64,000 nt of DNA from Arcicella gelida (GTDB taxonomy: Bacteria; Bacteroidota; Bacteroidia; Cytophagales; Spirosomataceae), in contig NZ_JAYGIL010000020.1 in assembly GCF_034931025.1 (NCBI RefSeq), positions 62,001 to 126,000 on the forward strand, written 5' to 3'. Under the pieces are notes generated by a model. That model made no database searches. It was given only the letters and a program-made list of their open reading frames with translations, and was not told the origin of the DNA. The position numbers were made by a program, and so were the translations under genes. Positions 56,101 to 62,199 of this stretch are shown here, in pieces; position 1 is the stretch's first letter, and every line of letters starts with the position of its first letter.

Positions 56101-56368
56101 ATAATTTTCATTTTTGTTGTACTCAGTAGTTTGTTTATAAGTCAAAAGCAAACACGTATCATTAAACAAGCTACTGGTTTCTTGTCAAATTTACATATTT
56201 CATTACTTTATTAATAATTGATACATTGAATTGCAGTCTTAAAACCAGATAAAGCATGGTATGAAAAATTAGCCAAACGAAGTTGAAGAGTAGATATGCA
56301 ATATTTCCTGAAACATCTACTAATTTAGCCGAAGATAAAGCCAGTATGGCAGTAGAAATTAAGCTAAG

Positions 56369-57700
56369 ATGAAAGGAACAGTACTGATTATTGATGATGA
56401 AAAGCAATTAAGAGGATTACTCAAGCGAATTATTGAGTTGGAAGATTATACAGTTTGGGAAGTGGGCGACTTAAAATCTGCGTGGAAAATCCTTGAAAAT
56501 CAAGCCATTCAAGTAGTACTTTCTGATGTAAAATTGCCCGACGGCAATGGTGTGGACTTTACCCAAAAATTCAAAGAGAAGTATCCAAGCCTTGAAATTA
56601 TTGTTATGACGGCTTATGGAACGATTCAAGACGGCATCAAAGCCATGAAAAATGGTGCTTTTGATTACTTGGTAAAAGGTGATGATAACGAAAAAATATT
56701 GCCGATGTTAAGTTTGGCATTGGAAAAAGTACAGAACCAGTCGCCAATTATTCAGCCTAAAAGCCAAGGTTTTGAAAAGGTTTTGGGGAAATCTAAACAG
56801 ATTAAAGAAGTAATCAGTTTAGCCCAAAAAGTAGCAAAAACCGACACGACCGTTCTACTAACAGGCGAAACAGGAACAGGAAAAGAAGTATTTGCCAACG
56901 CCATTCACCAAGAAAGTAAAAGAGCTTTAAAAAACTTTGTGGCGGTAAACTGTGCTACTTTTTCAAGAGAAATTCTGGAATCAGAACTGTTCGGACATAA
57001 AGCTGGGGCTTTTACGGGAGCGACCAAAGATAAAAAAGGCTTGTTTGAAGAAGCTGACGGCGGAACGATTTTCTTGGATGAAATCGGAGAAATGTCGCTG
57101 GATTTGCAAGCCAAATTACTAAGAGTATTAGAAACGGGAACGTTTATCAAAGTTGGCGATACAAAATTGATAAAAGTAGATGTACGAATTATTTCGGCAA
57201 CAAATCGTGATTTAAGCAAAGAAGCCAACGAAGGACATTTTCGCTCGGATTTGTTTTATAGACTGTCAGTTTTTCAGATTGCACTGCCTCCATTGCGTGA
57301 ACGTAAAACAGATATTGAAGTGCTTGCTCGTTTTTTTGCCAAAGATTTTGCTAAAAAATTCAGTATTTCGATAGCTGATTTACAAGAAGATTTTCTTGCA
57401 AAATTGACTAATTACGAATGGCAAGGGAACATCCGTGAACTTAGAAATGTGATAGAAAGAACCATTATTCTCAACGAAAACGGATATTTAACCGTAGAAA
57501 GCTTACCGATTAACATTCAGTTTCCTGCTGAAAATCTATCTTCTAATCTCCTAAATTCTTTCGATTTACATACCATCGAAAAGCAACACATCCAAAAAGT
57601 ACTTCAACATACCAAAGGCAACAAAACCGAAACCGCCCGACTCTTGAATATTGGTTTAACAACGCTTTATCGTAAGATTGAAGAATACGGAATTTCGTAG
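56369..57700 (+). CDS. Sigma-54-dependent response regulator (NtrC family)
   Basis: The 443-residue protein has a receiver domain (Asp53 in VVLSDVKLPDGNG, with DD9-10 and Lys103). The AAA+ domain carries Walker A GETGTGKE (about 166-173), the sigma-54 loop GAFTGA (213-218) and Walker B GGTIFLDEIGEM. A Fis-type helix-turn-helix ends the protein (NKTETARLLNIGLTTLYRKIEEYG). It activates sigma-54 promoters when phosphorylated. The cognate kinase is not in view. Apart from the Crp-SDR cassette on the other strand, the next genes are the kdp operon, which it may control. Confidence 0.94.
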   Translation: MKGTVLIIDDEKQLRGLLKRIIELEDYTVWEVGDLKSAWKILENQAIQVVLSDVKLPDGNGVDFTQKFKEKYPSLEIIVMTAYGTIQDGIKAMKNGAFDYLVKGDDNEKILPMLSLALEKVQNQSPIIQPKSQGFEKVLGKSKQIKEVISLAQKVAKTDTTVLLTGETGTGKEVFANAIHQESKRALKNFVAVNCATFSREILESELFGHKAGAFTGATKDKKGLFEEADGGTIFLDEIGEMSLDLQAKLLRVLETGTFIKVGDTKLIKVDVRIISATNRDLSKEANEGHFRSDLFYRLSVFQIALPPLRERKTDIEVLARFFAKDFAKKFSISIADLQEDFLAKLTNYEWQGNIRELRNVIERTIILNENGYLTVESLPINIQFPAENLSSNLLNSFDLHTIEKQHIQKVLQHTKGNKTETARLLNIGLTTLYRKIEEYGIS

Positions 57701-57719
57701 GACGAGTTTCCAACTCGTC
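57701..57719. repeat. Dispersed palindromic element, short copy 3
   Basis: The sequence gacgagtt-tcc-aactcgtc (8-bp arms, 3-base loop) begins at the base after the response-regulator stop codon. It matches the core of the copies at 3869 and 11475. Confidence 0.75.
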
Positions 57720-58145
57720 ACCACAAAACTATCTCAAAACTCATGCCATGAATAACAAAATTTAATATTTTATTGCTTTTTCAAGCTCTTAGTACTTCGG
57801 TGGAAAATTTTGAGAAGAACTTGCAATAGAATTGATGAGCCGAATATTTTTTAAACTCAAGTATTCTTTATTGGGGTTTTTGTAAACTGTATCCAAGCTC
57901 ACAAAAAGTGAGTTACAATACGGTTTATGGGAGCTAAGGTTCTGAAATTGTGGCTTACAAATAAAAACTAATAGACTGCCAAGCATTTTCGCAATGATTA
58001 AATTGCAGTACACTCTGGCATTTTTTAATACTATGCCAAACAAGGGTAATTGTACTTGGAACTTGTGGCTTAGTCCTTTTTGCAATTGTGATAATGCAAT
58101 TTATGACCAAACAAATCAGAAAGTATTTGACAGCTAGAAAGTGAG
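57720..58145. other. Intergenic region with 21-bp periodic sequence
   Basis: Five successive 21-base units can be laid out at 57863-57967; they share gtgag or gctc cores. Part of this (57908-57953, including tctgaaattgtgg) resembles 59865-59909 on the far side of the Crp-SDR cassette. An open frame at 57998-58140 has a hydrophobic run but no start codon, so I do not call it. Confidence 0.55.
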
Positions 58146-58183
58146 TTTTTTCATTAGGGTTAAGTCCAGCCCTAATGAAAAAA
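58146..58183 (-). terminator. Terminator of the SDR gene
   Basis: The arms ttttttcattaggg (58146-58159) and ccctaatgaaaaaa (58170-58183) pair perfectly. Read leftward, the stem ends in a T run, so it suits the leftward SDR gene just to the right. Confidence 0.88.
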
Positions 58184-58190
58184 TTATGTT

Positions 58191-58928
58191 TTACCAAGGG
58201 CTTATTCCCGTCTCATCCTCAATATCATTGCTGAAAAACTGCCCTGTCGGAGCATTCTCGTCCGTTAGCGTATGTTTAATGATAAAGGTCGCCGCACTTT
58301 CTATTGTTCCTGAGCCACTATGGTGATTAAAATCGGTCGCCGTATAACCTGGGTCAATCGCATTTACTTTGAATGGTAAATCCTTTAGTTCATAAGCTAA
58401 TACCACAGTATAAGCGTTTAACGCAGTTTTTGACGTTCCATAACTTGCCGATTTAAATGGGTAATATTTCCAATTTGGGTCGCTATGCAATGTCAATGAC
58501 CCCAGCCCCGAAGTAATATTACTGATGCGTGGACTTTCAGATTTTTTGAGCAATGCTAGAAAGATTTGTGTGACTCTGATAACTCCAAAGAAATTGGTGT
58601 CAAATACTTTTTGAATATCATCAATAGAAGTATCTGAAGCATTTTGAGGAAAATCTCCGCTTATTCCTGCATTATTGATTAAAATATCTAATTTACCTTG
58701 TTCGTTTTCAATACTATTTTTGGCAGACAAAATCGAATCAAGATTAGTAACATCAATTGCAATCGCTTTGATGTTTTGAAATCCATCTTCATTTAATGCT
58801 GTTACGATGGCTTCTCCTTTTGCAAGGTCACGAGTGCCTAAATAAACGAACAATCCTTTTTGAGAAAGTTGTTTTGCTGTTTCTAAACCAATACTTCTGT
58901 TGGCTCCTGTAATTAATACTGATTTCAT
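58191..58928 (-). CDS. Short-chain dehydrogenase/reductase
   Basis: This is a classical SDR of 245 residues: the NAD(P)-binding glycine motif TGANRSIG at 7-14, NNAG in ILINNAGISGD, and the catalytic Tyr-Lys in SASYGTSKTALNAYT. VNAIDPGYTATDFN lies after the active site. It is a cytosolic oxidoreductase for an unknown carbonyl or alcohol. It lies downstream of the Crp-like gene, with a palindrome in the gap that is also present before that gene, so the regulator probably controls it. Confidence 0.92.
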   Translation of the reverse strand: MKSVLITGANRSIGLETAKQLSQKGLFVYLGTRDLAKGEAIVTALNEDGFQNIKAIAIDVTNLDSILSAKNSIENEQGKLDILINNAGISGDFPQNASDTSIDDIQKVFDTNFFGVIRVTQIFLALLKKSESPRISNITSGLGSLTLHSDPNWKYYPFKSASYGTSKTALNAYTVVLAYELKDLPFKVNAIDPGYTATDFNHHSGSGTIESAATFIIKHTLTDENAPTGQFFSNDIEDETGISPW

Positions 58929-58981
58929 TTTTCTTGTTTTTAAATTGATGATGCAAGTTGCCTAGTTTAAAAATGAAATCA

Positions 58982-58997
58982 TTTACCATTTGGCAAA
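58982..58997 (-). promoter_or_regulatory. Palindromic operator candidate upstream of the SDR gene
   Basis: The sequence tttacca-tt-tggcaaa differs at one base from the perfect dyad at 59608-59623, and the flanking aaaa is shared. It lies 54 bases before the SDR start, inside the Crp-SDR gap. Confidence 0.65.
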
Positions 58998-59004
58998 AAG
59001 CGTT

Positions 59005-59574
59005 TTAGCGAATGTTTTTTCTAATTCTGCTCAATGAAGATTGTGTAATGCCTAAATAAGAAGCGATGTAAGAAAGCGGAATACGGTTAACCACAGTAGG
59101 ATATATTTCTATAAACTTCAAGTAGCGAGTTGTAGCATCTTCTGAAACCAAAGGGCTTCTTCTTTCTACTTTTTGCATTAATGCTTTTGCAATAATTTTA
59201 TGTACAATGGCATCCCAACCCACAATGGTATTGAGCAGTTCTTGCCAATTTTTTTTTGAAAAAACAATAAGTCTGCAATCAGTAATGGCTTGTACATAAG
59301 CCGTTGAAGGAATTTCATTGTCAAAACTCTCAAAATCCACTACAAGGTTGTTTTCTTCAATGAAATATTTGGTAATTTCTTCGCCTTTGTTGTTGTAATA
59401 ACAAACACGAGTAATACCCTCTAAAATAAAGCCGACTTGACGAGAAGTTTTACCTGCTTCTGAAAAATATTCATCTTTATGAATCACTATTTCCTTTGCT
59501 TTCTCAGCAATGAAGTCAATTTGTTGTGGGTTTAAATTCCCAAATCGTAATATGTATGATATTAGTTCTTTCAT
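59005..59574 (-). CDS. Crp/Fnr-type regulator of the SDR gene
   Basis: The 189-residue protein has the cyclic-nucleotide-binding-like fold (EYFSEAGKTSRQVGFILEGITRVCYYNNKGEE, ECfamily-type). The helix-turn-helix is short: IPLSYIASYLGITQSSLSRIRKNIR. This is the small, FNR-like group common in Bacteroidota in which effectors are mostly unknown. A dyad tttgcca-tt-tggcaaa lies 34 bases upstream of its start and a near copy lies before the SDR gene, so self-control and SDR control are likely. Confidence 0.88.
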   Translation of the reverse strand: MKELISYILRFGNLNPQQIDFIAEKAKEIVIHKDEYFSEAGKTSRQVGFILEGITRVCYYNNKGEEITKYFIEENNLVVDFESFDNEIPSTAYVQAITDCRLIVFSKKNWQELLNTIVGWDAIVHKIIAKALMQKVERRSPLVSEDATTRYLKFIEIYPTVVNRIPLSYIASYLGITQSSLSRIRKNIR

Positions 59575-59607
59575 TTTAGCAAGTTAGTCAAAGTTATCTT
59601 TTCGGGA

Positions 59608-59623
59608 TTTGCCATTTGGCAAA
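59608..59623 (-). promoter_or_regulatory. Palindromic operator candidate upstream of the Crp-type gene
   Basis: The dyad tttgcca-tt-tggcaaa is perfect over 7-bp arms. It lies about 34 bases upstream of the start of the Crp-type gene. Confidence 0.7.
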
Positions 59624-59712
59624 AAATGCGTTGAGTCTTGTAAATAGTCAGGAGGTGACAATATGCTCATCATTACAGACATTTAATACAGCAAAACCGA
59701 GCTTTAACTCAC

Positions 59713-59922
59713 AATTTCTGTATTGCATCTCCAATTCTGTGAGCTACTACTCAGTTTTTCTGAGTAGTAGCTCAGAAAAACTGTATTAGCAGACACAAAT
59801 TCAGCCTTGTAAATCAACATTTCTGTATAGTGACTCGCTTTTTCTGTATTGGTACTCGGAAAATGTGAGTTGTGATGCAGTTTTGGTGAGTTAGGCTCTG
59901 AAATTGTGGAATAATGCAATAC
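59713..59922. repeat. Degenerate 21-bp tandem repeat array (10 units)
   Basis: Ten successive 21-base units can be laid out from 59713, with a pattern like ttttctgtattgtgactcag. Units 2 and 3 form a perfect 14-bp hairpin, gagctactactcag (59741-59754) with ctgagtagtagctc (59760-59773), and a loop of five T. The left-reading frame stays open through the array, but its residues do not resemble a protein. Confidence 0.75.
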
Positions 59923-59960
59923 TTTCAATAAGGTCGGGTTTAAACCCGACTCTATTGAAA
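59923..59960. repeat. Interrupted palindrome
   Basis: Outer arms tttcaata/tattgaaa and inner arms gtcgggtt/aacccgac pair around a 2-base centre, with 2-base mismatches between them. It may act as a terminator in either direction. Confidence 0.75.
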
Positions 59961-60023
59961 AAACAAACAAAATCCCAAATCCGAAAACACAAATCAGAAA
60001 TCCTACCTCCTTTCCATTCTGAT

Positions 60024-60054
60024 AAAAACCCTTCCAAAATGGAAGGGTTTTTTA
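60024..60054. terminator. Intrinsic terminator upstream of kdp
   Basis: The stem aaacccttcca/tggaagggttt (60026-60036 with 60040-60050) has a 3-base loop and is bounded by A and T runs. It separates the kdp operon from sequences to its left. Confidence 0.85.
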
Positions 60055-60121
60055 TTGCTCCAAAATATACTTAAATCTCTATTGTGTTGATTTCCAATAA
60101 GTAATATTCTTTTCTTTTTTC

Positions 60122-60138
60122 TTGGCTTATATTTTGGC
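60122..60138 (+). promoter_or_regulatory. Weak sigma-54-like promoter candidate for kdp
   Basis: The sequence ttggcttatattttggc has GG at 60124-60125 and, ten bases further, GG where sigma-54 promoters have GC (or GC with eleven bases between). It lies about 30 bases before the first small ORF of the operon, and a sigma-54 activator is encoded nearby. The match is imperfect. Confidence 0.3.
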
Positions 60139-60167
60139 ATAAGGTCATCGAACAAATAATTAAAACG

Positions 60168-60251
60168 ATGATAACAATCCTTCTTTTACTCGCTGGGCTT
60201 TTGTGCTTTGCTTTCTTTTTTAAAGCCATTGATTTTTTTGAAAACATTTAA
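60168..60251 (+). CDS. 27-residue hydrophobic micro-protein upstream of kdpF
   Basis: A short ORF encodes MITILLLLAGLLCFAFFFKAI and ends DFFENI. It is one membrane helix with a short acidic/aromatic tail. It is at the head of the kdp operon, 32 bases upstream of kdpF. It may be a second small Kdp-associated subunit. I do not recognise a named family. Confidence 0.55.
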   Translation: MITILLLLAGLLCFAFFFKAIDFFENI

Positions 60252-60283
60252 CCTTCAACGAATCGAATGATTCTTTTATCACC

Positions 60284-60364
60284 ATGATGACAGCCCTCTT
60301 TGCTCTATCCATTGCCGTGTTTGGCTACTTGTGTTATGTTTTGTTAAAACCTGAAAAATTCTAA
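60284..60364 (+). CDS. kdpF: Potassium-transporting ATPase subunit F (KdpF)
   Basis: A 26-residue ORF, MMTALFALSIAVFGYLCYVL followed by LKPEKF, ends in the hallmark KdpF tail YLxYxLLxPExF. KdpF is a small stabilising subunit of the KdpFABC potassium pump in the inner membrane. The stop is 3 bases before kdpA. It is too short for usual gene finding. Confidence 0.9.
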   Translation: MMTALFALSIAVFGYLCYVLLKPEKF

Positions 60365-60367
60365 AAA

Positions 60368-62077
60368 ATGAATACTGAAATCTTAGGAGTAATCCTCACG
60401 TTTATCCTCACCGTCGTTTGTGCTATTCCGTTGGGGAAATATATCGCCAAAGTTTTTGGTGGAGAAGCTACTTTTCTGGATGCCGTTTTCAATCCTATCG
60501 AAAAACTTTTCTTCCGCATTTCGGGTATCAATCCTAAACAGGAAATGACTTGGAAGCAACATCTTGCAGCGCTGCTTACCATCAATTTACTCTGGTTTTT
60601 CTGGGCAATGTTTATTTTAATGAACCAAGGTTGGTTGCCGTGGAATCCTGACGGAAACCCTTCGATGTCGGCAGATTTGGCTTTTAATACTGCGATTTCC
60701 TTTTTGTCTAATACCAATTTGCAACATTACTCTGGCGAAAGCGGAATGTCGTACTTAGGACAAATTGCCTGTTTGACTTTATTCCAATTTATCTCCGCAG
60801 GAGCAGGAATGGCGGTTTGTGCGATGGTTTTTAATGCCATGAAAGAACGCACCACCGACAAATTAGGCAACTTTTATAATTACTTCTTGAAATCTTGTAC
60901 TCGTATTTTGTTACCGCTTGCCTTAGTGGTTGCTTTAATTACTTTGTTCAACGGAACGCCTATGAACGTAGAAGGAAAAGCTTCTTTTGTGTCTATGCAA
61001 GGCGATACTGTACAGGTTTCTCGTGGACCCGCCGCTGCCATGATTGGCATTAAACAAATCGGGACAAATGGCGGTGGTTACTTTGGCGTAAACTCTGCTC
61101 ACCCGCTCGAAAACCCCAATTACTTAACCAATATCGTAGAAGTAGGTAGCATTATCTTGATTCCGATAGCGATGGTTTTTGCTTTGGGCTATTATCTGAA
61201 ACGTAAAAAATTATCTTACACCATTTTTGGCGTAATGACTTTAGGTTTCCTTTTGTTCTTGATACCTTCTATTTATTTAGAAATGAATGGCAATACCGCC
61301 ATTGAGCGAATGGGAATTACCCAACAGCTTGGTAGCATGGAAGGCAAAGAAGTACGTTTGGGTCCTGCCGCTTCTGCCTACTGGGGTATATCCACTACGG
61401 TTACTTCCAACGGTTCTGTAAACGCCATGCACGATAGCTTTACGCCACTGACGGGAATGTTTACGCTCTTGGGTATGATGATTAATGCACTTTATGGTGG
61501 GGTCGGCGTTGGCTTCTTGAATTTCTATGTTTTTATCATCATCGCCGTATTTATTTCAGGTTTGATGGTAGGGCGTACTCCTGAGTTTTTGGGTAAAAAA
61601 ATCGAAGCAAGAGAAATGAAAATCGCTACGATTATCGCTCTATTGCATCCGCTGATGATTTTGGGGGCTACGGCTTTATCGTCTTTCATTTTTGTAAAAA
61701 ATCCTGAAATTGGCTGGTTGAATAATCCTTCTTTTCACGGATTTTCAGAAATGTTGTATGAATATACTTCTTCGGCAGCCAACAACGGTTCGGGCTTTGA
61801 AGGCTTGGGTGACAATACGCTTTGGTGGAATATTAGTTGCGGTATCGTGATGGTATTAAGTAGATTTTTACCTATCATCGGCCCCGTAGCCATAGCTGGA
61901 ATTTTAGCTAATAAAAAGTACATTCCCGAAAGTGCAGGTACTTTAAAAACCGACACAGGTACTTTTGGTTTGATGGTCTTTGCCGTAATTTTTATCGTAG
62001 CAGCCCTATCATTCTTCCCAGCATTGACATTAGGGCCGATAGCGGAATATTTTTCAGCTTTTAGCTATAAGCAATAG
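60368..62077 (+). CDS. kdpA: Potassium-transporting ATPase subunit A (KdpA)
   Basis: KdpA is the channel-like potassium-binding subunit of the Kdp pump. The 569-residue protein has about ten membrane helices, and the family's filter loops are seen: SFLSNTNLQHYSGE, GTNGGGYFGVNSAHPLENP and YTSSAANNGSGFEGL. The length matches the family. It follows kdpF by 3 bases and precedes kdpB, with an unusual 122-base gap containing repeats. Expression is expected under potassium limitation. Confidence 0.97.
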   Translation: MNTEILGVILTFILTVVCAIPLGKYIAKVFGGEATFLDAVFNPIEKLFFRISGINPKQEMTWKQHLAALLTINLLWFFWAMFILMNQGWLPWNPDGNPSMSADLAFNTAISFLSNTNLQHYSGESGMSYLGQIACLTLFQFISAGAGMAVCAMVFNAMKERTTDKLGNFYNYFLKSCTRILLPLALVVALITLFNGTPMNVEGKASFVSMQGDTVQVSRGPAAAMIGIKQIGTNGGGYFGVNSAHPLENPNYLTNIVEVGSIILIPIAMVFALGYYLKRKKLSYTIFGVMTLGFLLFLIPSIYLEMNGNTAIERMGITQQLGSMEGKEVRLGPAASAYWGISTTVTSNGSVNAMHDSFTPLTGMFTLLGMMINALYGGVGVGFLNFYVFIIIAVFISGLMVGRTPEFLGKKIEAREMKIATIIALLHPLMILGATALSSFIFVKNPEIGWLNNPSFHGFSEMLYEYTSSAANNGSGFEGLGDNTLWWNISCGIVMVLSRFLPIIGPVAIAGILANKKYIPESAGTLKTDTGTFGLMVFAVIFIVAALSFFPALTLGPIAEYFSAFSYKQ

Positions 62078-62188
62078 GCTGTAAGCTTTAGGCAAGTTTA
62101 GTCGAATTTCGACTGATTATAAACAGAATTCATAATTTTTCAAATAAGAACGCTTCAAGCTTACGGCTTATAGCCTAAAGCTTACAGC
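62078..62188. repeat. Inverted repeat between kdpA and kdpB
   Basis: The 16-base arms gctgtaagctttaggc (62078-62093) and gcctaaagcttacagc (62173-62188) are perfect complements. Between them is a 15-base dyad, agtcgaa-t-ttcgact. A further cttatagc near the right arm matches gctataag at the end of kdpA. So the 122-base gap is made almost completely of repeat-like sequence. Confidence 0.85.
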
Positions 62189-62199
62189 AACTTAAATAC

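Noticed and set aside
56171..56407. Open frame of 78 codons on the minus strand
   Set aside because: It overlaps the start of the sigma-54 response regulator on the other strand and has no recognisable features. The gap 56101-56368 is better read as promoter region.
57998..58140. Plus-strand frame with a hydrophobic run (VIVLGTCGLVLFAIVIMQF) ending in TGA at 58138-58140
   Set aside because: There is no start codon in frame after the upstream stop, and the region is repeat-like. It could be a remnant, but I cannot support a gene.
59713..59922. CRISPR array
   Set aside because: The units are contiguous and degenerate, without unique spacers between constant repeats, and no cas gene is near.
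59704..59970. Open frame of 88 codons on the minus strand
   Set aside because: It lies wholly over the 21-bp periodic array; 21 is a multiple of three, so the frame stays open for that reason. The residues lack protein-like features.
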